In this document: positions 1 through 10,870 of the stretch, in pieces
Layout of the letters: every line of letters begins with the position of its first letter
Numbering within the stretch: position 1 is the first letter of the stretch
NCBI RefSeq assembly: GCF_043290135.1
Contig: NC_134700.1
Span: forward strand, 83,122,500 to 83,186,499
Direction of reading: 5' to 3'
Origin: Rhipicephalus microplus
Lineage: Eukaryota > Arthropoda > Arachnida > Ixodida > Ixodidae
DNA: 64,000 bases
The notes under the pieces: model-generated
Told to the model about the DNA's origin: nothing
Database searches by the model: none
The model's input: the letters and a program-made list of their open reading frames with translations, nothing else
Translations under genes and position numbers: made by a program

Positions 1-2427
1 TGCTGACTCGCAGGTCGCGAGATTGAATCCCGGCTGCGGCGGCTGCATTTCCGATGGTGGCGGTAATGTTGTAGGCCCGTGTGCTTAGATTTGGGTGCAC
101 GTTAAAGAAACACAGGTGGTCGAATTTCCGAAGCCCTCCACTACGGCGTCTCTCATAATCATGTCGTGGTTTTGGAAGGTTAAACCCAATCAATCAATCA
201 ATCAATGTCACTTCCGAGAAGTCCAAATTTCTGGCAAGTATAACGTGACCAAGGGTTTCGCGACGCGAGAACTCCGCCGTGGTGGTCTAGTGGTTATAAG
301 GTACTCGGCTGCTGACTCGCAGGTCGCGAGATTGAATCCCGGCTGCGGCGGCTGCATTTCCGATGGTGGCGGCAATGTTGTAGGCCCGTGTGCTTAGATT
401 TGGGTGCACGTTAAAGAAACACAGGTGGTCGAACTTCCGGAGCCCTCCACTACGGCGTCTCTCATAATCATATCGTGGTTTTGGAAGGTTAAACCCAATC
501 AATCAATCAATCAAGGTCACTTCCGAGAAGTCCAAATTTGTGGCAAGTATAACGTGACCAAGGGTTTCGCGACGCGAGAACTCCGCCGTGGTGGTCTAGT
601 GGGTAAGGTACTCGGCTGCTGACTCGCAGATCGCGAGATAGAATCCCGGCTGCGGCGGCTGCATTTCCGATAGTGGCGGCAATGTTGTAGGCCCGTGTGC
701 TTAGATTTGGGTGAACGTTAAAGAAACACAGGTGGTCGAACTTCCGGAGCCCTCTACTACGGCGTCTCTCATAATCATATCGTGGTTTTGGAAGGTTAAA
801 CCCAATCAATCAATCAATCAAGGTCACTTCCGAGAAGTCCAAATTTCTGGCAAGTATAACGTGACCAAGGGTTTCGCGACGCGAGAACTCCGCCGTGGTG
901 GTCTAGTGGGTAAGGTACTCGGCTGCTGACTCGCATATCGCGAGATTGAATCCCGGCGGCGGCGGCTGCATTTCCGATAGTGGCGGCAATGTTGTAGGCC
1001 CGTGTGCTTAGATTTGGGTGCACGTTAAAGAAACACAGGTGGTCGAACTTCCGGAGCCCTCCACTACGGCGTCTCTCATAATCATATCGTGGTTTTGGAA
1101 GGTTAAACCCAATCAATCAATCAATCAAGGTCACTTCCGAGAAGTCCCAATTTGTGGCAAGTATAACGTGACCAAGGGTTTCGCGACGCGAGAACTCCGC
1201 CGTGGTGGTCTAGTGGGTAAGGTACTCGGCTCTGACTCGCAGATCGCGAGATTGAATCCCGGCTGCGGCGGCTGCATTTCCGATAGTGGCGGCAATGTTG
1301 TAGGCCCGTGTGCTTAGATTTGGGTGAACGTTAAAGAAACACAGGTGGTCGAACTTCCGGAGCCCTCCACTACGGCGTCTCTCATAATCATATCGTGGTT
1401 TTGGAAGGTTAAACCCAATCAATCAATCAATCAAGGTCACTTCCGAGAAGTCCAAATTTGTGGCAAGTATAACGTGACCAAGGGTTTCGCGACGCGAGAA
1501 CTCCGCCGTGGTGGTCTAGTGGGTAAGGTACTCGGCTGCTGACTCGCAGATCGCGAGATTGAATCCCGGCTGCGGCGGCTGCATTTCCGATAGTGGCGGC
1601 AATGTTGTAGGCCCGTGTGCTTAGATTTGGGTGCACGTTAAAGAAACACAGGTGGTCGAACTTCCGGAGCCCTCCACTACGGCGTCTCTCATAATCATAT
1701 CGTGGTTTTGGAAGGTTAAACCCAATCAATCAATCAATCAAGGTCACTTCCGAGAAGTCCAAATTTCTGGCAAGTATAACGTGACCAAGGGTTTTGCGAC
1801 GCGAGAACTCCGCCGTGGTGGTCTAGTGGTTATAAGGTACTCGGCTGCTGACTCGCAGGTCGCGAGATTGAATCCCGGCGGCGGCGGCTGCATTTCCGAT
1901 GGTGGCGGCAATGTTGTAGGCCCGTGTGCTTAGATTTGGGTGCACGTTAAAGAAACACAGGTGGTCGAACTTCCGGAGCCCTCCACTACGGCGTCTCTCA
2001 TAATCATATCGTGGTTTTGGGAGGTTAAACCCAATCAATCAATCAATCAAGGTCACTTCCGAGAAGTCCAAATTTGTGGCAAGTATAACGTGACCAAGGG
2101 TTTCGCGACGCGAGAACTCCGCCGTGGTGGTCTAGTGGGTAAGGTACTCGGCTGCTGACTCGCAGGTCGCGAGATTGAATCCCGGCTGCGGCGGCTGCAT
2201 TTCCGATGGTGGCGGCAATGTTGTAGGCCCGTGTGCTTAGATTTGGGTGCACGTTAAAGAAACCTAGGTGGTTGAATTTCCGGAGCCCTCCACTACGGCG
2301 TCTCTCATAATCATATCGCGGTTTCGGAAGGTTAAACCCAATCAATCAATCAATCAAAGTCACTTCCGAGAAGTCCAAATTTGTGGCAAGTATAACGTGA
2401 CCGAGGGTTTCGCGACGCGAGAATTAC
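1..2427 (+). repeat. Tandem array of ~307-bp units, each a tRNA-derived SINE plus spacer
   Basis: Eight units start at about 1 (partial), 274, 583, 890, 1197, 1503, 1810 and 2119, with a period of 306-309 bp. Each has a tRNA-like head (box A around TGGTCTAGTGG, box B around GATTGAATCCC), a SINE body with GTGCACGTTAAAGAA, and an (ATCA)n tail ending about 217 bp in. A ~70-bp non-SINE spacer ending GCGACGCGAGAA follows. The array ends where the last spacer runs into unique sequence at about 2427. Units differ by a few point changes (GGTTATAAG or GGGTAAGG in the head, CT or GT in the spacer) mixed between units, as expected from unequal crossing-over. The SINE matches, as I recall it, the ixodid Ruka type. 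The open frames across the array are artefacts of the repeat. Confidence 0.9.
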
Positions 2428-2854
2428 TTGCTTCGTGAATGGGATACGCTTCATCAATTTCACGCGCTACCCTATCCTTCATTCGGGAATGCAACGCCGT
2501 GTCAGCAGTTAAGAAAACATGAACTAGAGAAAATAAAAAATGGGAATATAAATAAACAGTAAAAAAAGGTAAATTGAGATGAAGAAATAGAGAAAAACAA
2601 CAGAAAACAACGGAAGCATAGAAGAACAAAGGCACGACAGAAGACACAAAGAAGGCGGCTCAAGTCAGCACTTTACTCAAGCTTGGCACTAGTATACCTG
2701 CAAACTTGCTTTTTTTTAGGGGCGAAGCTCCTTACGCCGTGGGTCGTACGTCCCGTGTCGTCATCGTCGCAGTAGCCAGTTGCATTCCATTCAATGTCAA
2801 TAAAAACGGTGTCACAGCATATCCACGGAGTGAATGATGATGAGTGGGCTGAAG
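2428..2854. other. Flank of the SINE array, with a possible retroelement ORF tail on the minus strand
   Basis: No host gene is seen. On the minus strand, 2647-2360 reads through sequence such as RVAREIDEAYPI and RVAKPSVTLY, reminiscent of C-terminal tails of tick retroelement ORFs, and it continues into the array spacer. This suggests the original SINE landed in, or next to, the end of such an ORF before the tandem amplification. The family call is weak. Confidence 0.25.
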
Positions 2855-3030
2855 CGTCCGTCAGTCAGTCCGTGCTTCCGTGCGTCCGTCCGAGCGTCCA
2901 TCCGTCCGCCCAAGCGTTCGTCCGTTCGTCCGTCAGTGCTTTTATCCGCACGTCCATCCATCCTCCCATGCGTTCGTCTTTGCGTCCGTCTGTATGTGCG
3001 TCAATCCATCCACTTCGTACCACCCGTCGT
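2855..3030 (+). repeat. Degenerate CGTC/CCGT short-repeat tract
   Basis: About 175 bp are built of loosely repeated CCGT, CGTC and CATC tetranucleotides. All six frames stay open here because of the composition, giving overlapping Ser/Arg/Pro-rich ORFs on both strands. These are not treated as genes. Confidence 0.75.
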
Positions 3031-6000
3031 CCGTCACCTCGTGTATATGCTGTGATTTTTGTTGCTGCAACATACGAACCCTGCAAAAGGCACAATTTTC
3101 GTAATTTGCGACTTCGTTCACAATCTGAACGCGGCTCAAGAGCCCTGTGTTTCATTCCGAAGTGTCCTCTGATTCAATTCCTTGTTACGTAGCAACATGC
3201 AATGCGAGTGTGGGTGGTGACCACCACTTTGTGAAAGACCGTGCCGATTTCGGCTGTCTCCGCCAAACTCGTTTTCTTATACTTTGCGCCGCATAATTGC
3301 ATGCTTCACGCTTGGTGCGTTCCGAGGAACGCATGACTGACTCGGGTAGCGCGCCGATTTCCCCAAATCAATGAGAGTCCTGGTGCCATTAAATAATACA
3401 TACGCTGGCCGGGCCAGACAATTATTCAATTTTACGAACTAACGTGTGTTGAATGAACAAGGGTTCGCTGTACTAGCGGACTCTTACAGTTAAAAGTTAG
3501 CCCACAGTTTGTTTTCAACAGTTTTCCAAAATACTTAGTCAGCGACATGGTTTGTTTATAAAGCAATAATTTAAGGCTTTAAGGCGATTGGGATATAAGA
3601 CGTTCTCCGTAGTCATCCTATTTACAATATTGAACTTACATTCTACTGTGCAAATAAACTGGTCAGTCCAAAAAGGGCATAAATGGGGCAGGCAGTGAGG
3701 AAGCGTTTTGGGAACATTTCTCGTTTTAATTGGCATAGGTGGGATTGAAGCAATGACAACACTAAATTTGCAAATCATGTTGATGATACCAGCTTATCTT
3801 TTCTGGGAAAATTAAGTACAAACTTCATAACAAGAGTTAACGCGACCTAAATTGGTATTTTTTGTGACTGAAAACTGTATACCTAAAGATACCATGCCAA
3901 AACCTAGGTGGTTTTAGTTGTCTTGAATTGACTTGTGTATTGCTAAATACAACTCGGACGGCAAACACACACAACGGAAACTGTCAACTAGTGGTTTATG
4001 GAGCGCAGTAACAACGTCCAGGCACACGCGTTCGCGGTTATGTATACATATATAGTCTAGCAGATCTGATGCGTTGTGCTGTTCCGTTAACTTTCGTTTT
4101 CGGTCTTATTTCAAGGTGGCACATCACATGGCAGCAATGTATTTTGACATGCACTGCTACAGTGGATATGAGGCATACGTGTACATAGTCGTAAATAAAT
4201 GAGTTGGTGACGAGCAGTTGTTCGGGATGGACGTCTCTTTAACCCGGCGCTCCGCGTCCAAGTCATAAGTGGCTGCCGCCGTCAGGGTCGGAGTACAGTG
4301 GCACTTCGCTCTTCTTCGTCGCAGTCGCGGCCAATTATACCCCGGCCAGGGGTGTATTATCCAGACATCAAAGTTTTCAATTGAACTGGGCCCTCCAGTT
4401 TTAGGGGGCCCCCAAGGGCCAGAAAAAATGAACGACTTGGTCGTTTTCTTCGAAAAAGTCTAACCCTCCGGCTGGATTCCTCTGTTAGAAACGTATTATC
4501 TATTTCAATAATCAATATACATGCTTTTAAAAAGTTGTTCATTGCATAACTCGCATAATCTTGAAGTGATATCATATTTCTGTAGTCTTTGGTAAAACCC
4601 TAGTGCTTTCCAACGTGATTTGACACTTGGGCGAGTGACAGCTGCCTCAGTGATTTGTCACTGCTGAGTGTAAAGACGGAGGTTGTTAGGGGGGACCTAA
4701 AAAGAGCTCATCGCCATACTGACCCAGAAAAAGGCACGAAATTGCTTGTAGAAACGTACATACCTTCTTTCTCCATTGAAAAAATATTGAAAACAAAAAA
4801 CGTCTTCATAATGTATACATGCCCCATTTTAAGATTGAATTTCTGCGAGAGAGTTCACCAATTTCCTACACTGAGTTTAAGAGGGAATATTTCGTAAAAA
4901 TATCAAGATATTTCGCTGTTTAACCGCAGAAAATTTGTGTGCACTAAACGTGTTTTCTTCTCCTATATCCCTGTGAGAGTTGATAGTTCCTGCAAAAACG
5001 TAACCCTATTACATGCTAAAAAGCAAGCAATTTGTGCATGAATGAATATATGTGTGGTCGTTTGTCAAGTGTTATTAGAACTTTTTTGATGAAGGTATAC
5101 ATGGATCTCATTTTTTATAGGCGCGACCTTTTCCGAAAAGTTAGGCCCGCCACCTCTCATATTGCGAATCATCTATATTGATTGTTGTCGTCTGTAGGCA
5201 CATAACACATGCATTACAGCAATATATCGAAATGCTGCCTTAGAAGAGCTTAAATGTGTGTCGTTGTATGAAATAAAGAGTAGCTAGATGACTGATAGCG
5301 TACTTATGCAATTTCAGAAAAGGCGCACCTGTCAACTTCAGCAGTGCTCGCACGCAGACAGACAACCAAAGCGTGCGCTGCCAAATCAGTGAAGCTGAAG
5401 CAGGTAGAAGAAGCTGTTTTCGGGTCGAAGCTTCACAGGATATGGGGTCGTTCCCTCCTCCGTTGGTATGGAATACGAATGTGGTCACCTCCATTTTAAG
5501 AATCGCTCACTAGATGGCGTGGTGTGTATATGTCCTTGGAAATAATATCAATAAAGAGCGTTGGTGGTTATCGTATAGTTCACGAATAAAGAGGATAGAT
5601 GGCGCTGTTATAATAGGAAATTTGCAGCACAACAGTGTACTAGAATATGCTAGGTAGTGGGTTCAGGTGAGGGTGCGCTCGATGTGGTTGCTTGAAGTAG
5701 CGAGTGTTGACAGATTCCACAGGAGTGCGTTGGCGCTGCGGTAGCGTGGGCTGTAATCAAGCCCAATATGTCCTGTACGTGGCAGCAGTATATATGGGCG
5801 ATTAGAAGCCACAAGAATTACGTAGCAAAGGTTCAAGGTAGACCTGTGCGCCAGTACCAAAATTACCGGCGGCGGTGCACCAGTGTTTTAACATCCGGCG
5901 GTGGCGCGTGACCGACGCGGGGCTCATCGGATCGGCGGTGGCGCAGCGTGGAAGGGGTGAGGGGGTCTATGCTTCCGAGTGAGGAGAAGAGGGAAAAGAG

Positions 6001-6317
6001 TCGTTCTAATTAAGAAAATTGGAAAGAAATACTCAATTCTACCTAGTGACCGCAAGGTTCTTCTTTTAAAAACAATACGGCCTCTGCAAGGGTTGAGTTT
6101 GAATGCCGATAGTAGTGGGGCTGTTAAACGCAACCCTTGCAGACATCATAGTTATCGTGAATAAAAACGAGCTTGTCGGCTGTTGCTGGATGTAAGCTCG
6201 CTATTTTCGTTCACAAAGTTAATCCAGCAATTGAAAATACCCGCTCACTTGGTGTGCTCGTTGCGGGTATACAGAGCCCCTTTTTTGCGAGGCACGCTAG
6301 GTGTGACATTTGATTTG
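3031..6317. other. AT-rich interval with no gene recognised
   Basis: Only short, unrelated ORFs occur on both strands, without domain motifs or convincing splice pairs. A GC-rich stretch near 4385-4420 contains short GGGCCC/GGGGGCCC palindromes. A 13-bp inverted repeat lies at 6083-6095 and 6131-6143 (CTGCAAGGGTTG and its complement). I see nothing else. Confidence 0.5.
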
Positions 6318-7459
6318 TTATCGTTGACCAATAACATGAGATGTCTTCCAACTCCGAGTTCTTGGGTTCAAACAAGATGTGACATTCTGAGGCCAGTTGG
6401 TTCCCCTTTCCGAATTCGATGCAGAATGACGTCTTGCTAGAGCCATGAGCGTATCCCTACTGTTTTCGCAAGGCGCAGCGTGTCGACACTGAATGTCTTG
6501 CTTCTTGACGTTTTTCTCCACTTGGCTGGTCAAAAAGTGAACTCTTGTCATATCGTTCACTCTGAGGTAGTCCTGAACCACGGTCAAGTTTAGGAACCAA
6601 GGGTCCAGTAGGGTGGCTGCTACACTCTGCTCGTTCACAGCAAAACGGCAGTCAAACCTCCTTTCTTTCATGGCCTTGAGCGTTCGGCTGTCCTCGGCGC
6701 TCACAGCAAGACACTCCTTTTTCTCACTGCGGAGAACTAGGAGCAACGACGCCGTCAGTTATTTTTCTTTAGAAAGGATCTCCACAGTGCTGCGGAAGCT
6801 CTTAAGAAAATGGGCCAACACCTGCACCTGATCCCTCTATGTCGCAACCAACATCGTGTTAGTGAAGTGCGAAGCTACTTACCAAGAGCTCTACGGTTTT
6901 GCAGCAGGCTCTCAAACATTGCCAGAATGCTGTGCCACCGAGTTGGGACGTCTCCCTTTACTGCCTGAGGCCGCCGGAGCGTTGAGGTCATGACGCACTC
7001 GTAGTCTCCAGTCTGTGTTGTATCAATTGGGTCGGCCTCGTCGACCTCTAGGGCTTCGCCAACTTGAACCATCGAGAGAACAGACGCTCTGCATTCCTGC
7101 TCAATGATGCATTCCAGATGTTGAACCCTGTAATGATGAGCTCTCACTAGCGCCCGACACTGCACTAAAAGCTTGTGGAGGCATGCGTCTCCGCGTAGTC
7201 CATCTACAGTAACCAAATTGTGAAGGGCGTGCCCCATTCACAGGTGGTGTTTGCTACCCGCCGACTAAACGGCCAGGCGCATGTTTGAGGTTGCGTCCGT
7301 CACCGACTTTTCTCTGTCATCTCGAACTCTTGGAGTTCGGGATGACGGAAAATAGCTTTCCCGGTGTGGCGCTCGGTCATGTTCTGGGTACAGAGCGTCA
7401 TGTTGCATGCACATCGAGAACGTCTCTGTGAGCAAAAAGAAGGAAAGAACCGCTATCAC
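6318..7459 (-). pseudogene. hAT-superfamily transposase relic (ZBED-like)
   Basis: Three minus-strand segments follow the order of a hAT transposase. 7459-7265 ends VTDATSNMRLAV, matching the VTDnasNM motif of the catalytic core. 7237-6875 begins GHALHNLV (the CxxHxLNLvv region) and ends VPTRWHSILAMFESLL, the TRWNS-type motif. 6746-6318 contains VAATLLDPWF, the ATLLDPRFK-type C-terminal motif. The first two share a frame interrupted by stops near 7240-7265, and the third is in another frame. The leading Cys of CxxH and parts of the dimerisation region are lost. No paired terminal inverted repeats or 8-bp target duplication were found. It is an inactive DNA-transposon fossil; a host ZBED gene is less likely given the disruptions. 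Confidence 0.7.
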
Positions 7460-7842
7460 AATGTTAATTATGACTGATTATTTCATCTCACATCACCTAA
7501 CACAAAAGCTGGGTCCAAAAATGTTTCTGAAAAATTGTACATGTCGACTGATTGCCGAAAATCAACGAACCTCGTTGTACAAACAGCGTTAGGAAAGAGC
7601 TCACTTGTCTTTGTTTATTTAAAACGCTGATTTTTTTGTTCGGTCATCTTGGTGATCAGTTTCTGTGTATTTAGGTGGTTCTGCATGCACTCGTGACCGT
7701 ATCGACATTATAAAAAGGCGGGAGTGATGAAGCCCACCCACACTATCGATGAGCAGCCTGCGCGTGCTTCCGCTAACTCTTAGAACACTGCATAGAGTAG
7801 AAAGAATCTGGCGCACAACGTTCGGATGCGTGGGCAGTCCCC

Positions 7843-7896
7843 ATAACTACGCCGTACTTCATAATCATATCGGGATTTCGGCTCGTAAAACCCTAA
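7843..7896 (+). repeat. 3' tail fragment of the tick SINE
   Basis: About 54 bp match the end of the SINE body (CTACGCCGTACTTCATAATCATATCG, then TAAAACCCTAAAT) with several substitutions. It is an old 5'-truncated copy. Confidence 0.5.
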
Positions 7897-8700
7897 ATGA
7901 TCACCATGTTGAAAACTATGCACATACTTCCACAATAAAAAAACATGGCTGATCTAACTTTCTAGGAATCAGTATCACCACGAAAGTGAAAGGTGTGTCT
8001 TCATCGAGCTAGTTGAGCGTTTGTTTTGCTTTGTTTCGCCACAAGGGTGACAGAATTAATGCTACAGAAACAAATTGCAATGCCATGCGAAAAACGGCAA
8101 GTAGCTCGAAACTTACGGTGCGCACATCAAGCTGCAAGCACGCACAAAATGAGCATACACAGCACGAGTGCGGACAAATAACCGTTACAGCTCGACACTT
8201 AAAGCGCGCTGCTCAGACACAAAGAAAGACTCACGAAATGAAACGCACAAGTATACACAGGACGAGCGCGAACACCCATAGAGAAATAAAAAAAAGGTTA
8301 AGAGTGGACACTCCGGTAGACCCCAGCGGCCCAATCGACCCTAGCACACCTGGTGGTTGGTGCGAGCAAGTGGCGTGCGCTTCCTGTTTCGGTTTCACTG
8401 GCGCAAATTTTGAATTACCTTGCGTAACCGACGTTTGGCTATGACGAAAGTTCATGATTTTAGACCACTTTTCATCGCCCAAAAGGATAGTTTTTGTAGG
8501 TCGTTTTGATTTAGCGGTTCCCTGTTTTGTTTTGTTCAGTGGTTCGTGCGAATCGGTCGTGACGTAATTTTTATTTCGATTAAGTTATAATAAAAAGAGA
8601 TGCAGGTAATGATAATTCACTACGGTTTTATTCATCGCGCTTGTGTTTTTCTTTTGGAACAAGTGATCAATGTATCTATCAGTCAAAGAGACAGAGTATC
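7897..8700. other. Intergenic sequence, no gene recognised
   Basis: It contains AT-rich tracts and one plus-strand open frame (about 8013-8444) without recognisable domain or family. It lies downstream of the 3' end of the minus-strand THAP gene. Confidence 0.4.
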
Positions 8701-8708
8701 CGCAATGT

Positions 8709-8714
8709 TTTATT
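8709..8714 (-). other. Candidate polyadenylation signal for the THAP gene
   Basis: AATAAA on the minus strand, about 290 bp beyond the proposed TGA stop at 9006-9008. The position fits a short 3' UTR. Other weaker AT-rich candidates exist nearby. Confidence 0.4.
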
Positions 8715-9005
8715 CAAAGGCAAAGTAGAGTCTGAGAATATAAAAAACACAATATGGCAAATGTAGACAACAAATGCACCTCGCCTTACAAATAAATTGT
8801 AACAAATATTGTAACAAATACAGAGAGAACACAGACAGCGCACACATCGCTAGAGTTGGCAGAAGCCGAGAAGCTGGTGAAGTATGACACACCGGGCCAG
8901 TAAGGATCTTTGGCAAAAACACAGCGCACAATGCTGATGATGAAGGAAAAAGTGACATATACACAGCAATGAAGTCGCGAATCACGCCTCCTCAGTGATG
9001 TGTGG

Positions 9006-10870
9006 TCAGATAACTCCAAGGGCCTTTGAAGTCAATGACGGTGCTTGGTGAGGCTGTCTCCGCAGTCTTTTGATAGTTTTGCGCTGTGCTGCTACTTTGG
9101 CTTGCAGATGTTTAATGGTTTGCTTGTACTTCATTGATGGAGACTTTGTCGCTGGCACACAGGAACGCACTTCAATAAACAAAAAAATGGATGTAAAAGC
9201 GAAGAACCACTAATCCCATACGAGCACTTTCCTCGCTTTTTCAGACCCAAGATGCACAACTTTCTGTGATGCAAAGTTTTCGATTCCACTACCTAAAAAC
9301 AAAGCATTCACAATGTTGACAATGCACAAAAAAATGAAAATCACTGAGAGCCCACCCTTACATTTTGTAAGTGCACACGTAGTGTCCTTTTGAGGATAGT
9401 TTCCTCAGAATGTCCTAAACACAAAATAGCACATTAAAAACAGCTGCAATAAAAGCATAGTCACCATTTTCTCTAGAGCACTCAGGCGTGGAGCTGTTGG
9501 CAGAGACGTCTTCTGAAGGGTCTTGTGAAGCTTGTTCAGTGCCTCGGACAGTGCTGTCAGAACATTCTTGCGAGCGGCCTGCGGAAGTCTCTATATCAAT
9601 CCACTCTGGTGTTGAAGTGAACATACAACTTACCGGTCACACAAGTTCCTTTTGTGACAGCTGAGCAACTGGTTAAGGTTTTCTCTGGCAAGACGAAGTC
9701 AGCAGAAATTCTTTCACCAGCTACAGGGGAGAGGCCACCTGCAGAGGTTTGTTCAACAGTCAAGTTGGGTAAAAAAAAAAGAAATCGTGACACTGAACGC
9801 ACCCTGCTCATCGGAGCACCTCAATGTGTGGGAGCCGCTTTTTGAAGCCTCTACCGCAGGTCCTGAAGAAATGAAATTACGACAATGTGTCAGTAAGAGG
9901 CTTAAAATAACACAAACTGAAGCTCATCCGCACCTTTCAGTGCAGCTTCTGCAGTCATGTCACCGTCACTATTTGAAGCGACGCTCAGAGAACCTGCATA
10001 TATGTGCAGTTGGTAAAAGGTACAAAGCTTGTAGCATGGGGAAACTTAAACAGCTCTTTCAAACGCATAAATTGGTCGAACGTGGAAGAAAAGAGAAGGC
10101 ACCAACTAGGAAACAAGTAATTTGTGATTTTTGGAATTCTCAACAGTGCCAGCTTTCACTGATGAAAGGTATATGTACATGTGCACTCAGGCTTGAGGAT
10201 AACGTGACATAGCCCTTTAAAGTCTTTCAAAACAAGTTGCGCAGGTCAAGAGCATCAAAAAACGACAGAAATGTAAAGCTGCTGTTGGGAAGGTAATAGC
10301 CCACAATTCACAAAATTTAAGACTTTCCAAGTGTTACTTGTATAGGGAGGTTTCTCCATCGGCTACAAAGATCTTCGCGGTTAACTGTCGCCACTCATTC
10401 AATACAAGTGGCTGCTATTGCACATATTTGAGTTTCAGTCAATCACTTACATGGTGCAGCTGGTTGCACACTTGGAACAGCCATTCTTGTAAGCTTTGTG
10501 TGCCCAGGGTTCATGAAACTTTGAGCAGTAAAATGGTCGCTACAAACCCTGTACGTTGCGTACAATAGGCTGGCCGGCTTACTCAGGAGATCATCGCGTC
10601 CAGCATACTGCATCCATGCTTTCATCCTGCATTGGCAATGAACTTTCAGCTGAAAGGGAAGTGCTTGTATAGTGATTTTTAATTGTTACCCTCACTGAGC
10701 AAGTACGACCAGTAAGCCTAAAGACATGCAAACCATACAAAAGCTTTAACACACCTGCCGTCCCGTGGTATGCGGAAGAAACTCGTCCCAGGCTTCTTGT
10801 GGGTTCTGCCGTTGTTGAAGCACCACGATACACAGCAGTAGCTGCCGTAGCTTGGACCGCCGGACGGCAT
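9006..10870 (-). CDS. THAP-domain zinc-finger protein, multi-exon
   Basis: Proposed exons (minus): 10870-10755, 10626-10451, 9993-9934, 9862-9803, 9738-9634, 9578-9465, 9414-9362, 9292-about 9247 and about 9169-9006. They total about 297 codons. Exon 1 starts at the second of two close ATGs, because only that frame gives the THAP finger: Cys12/13 and Cys17, NNGR, FFRIPRDG. It joins exon 2 (phase 2) with invariant-type Trp43, then VCSDHF (Cys67, His70) and AVPSV near 88-92, the AVPTIF-type box. Donors at exon 2 and several later exons are GTAAGT-like or GTGxG; acceptors are CAG or TAG. Exons 3-6 all start and end in phase 1. The last exon encodes a basic KQTIKHLQAKVAAQ coiled coil, typical of THAP proteins, then TGA. 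THAP domains bind DNA through one C2CH zinc finger, so a nuclear DNA-binding role is inferred. The donor near 9247 is weak (GTCTGA) and that junction is uncertain. Confidence 0.8.

Noticed and set aside
274..350. Genuine tRNA genes in the SINE heads
   Set aside because: The box A and box B match is partial, there is no acceptor-stem pairing, and the sequence continues into the SINE body.
95..2345. Repeated ~70-100 aa ORFs on both strands of the first 2.4 kb
   Set aside because: They recur with the SINE unit on both strands, have no domain and start at the tail or head of a non-coding SINE.
1..2427. CRISPR-like array
   Set aside because: Units are ~307 bp, spacers are nearly identical rather than unique, and the host is a eukaryote.
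2794..3192. Ser/Arg/Pro-rich proteins at 2.8-3.2 kb
   Set aside because: Overlapping open frames in all phases come from a degenerate CGTC repeat.
6083..6143. Terminal inverted repeat of the hAT element
   Set aside because: The 13-bp inverted repeat is a local hairpin with both arms on one side of the transposase, so it does not bracket it.
9654..10212. Plus-strand ORFs at 9.6-10.2 kb
   Set aside because: They are antisense to the phase-matched THAP exons and show no motifs.
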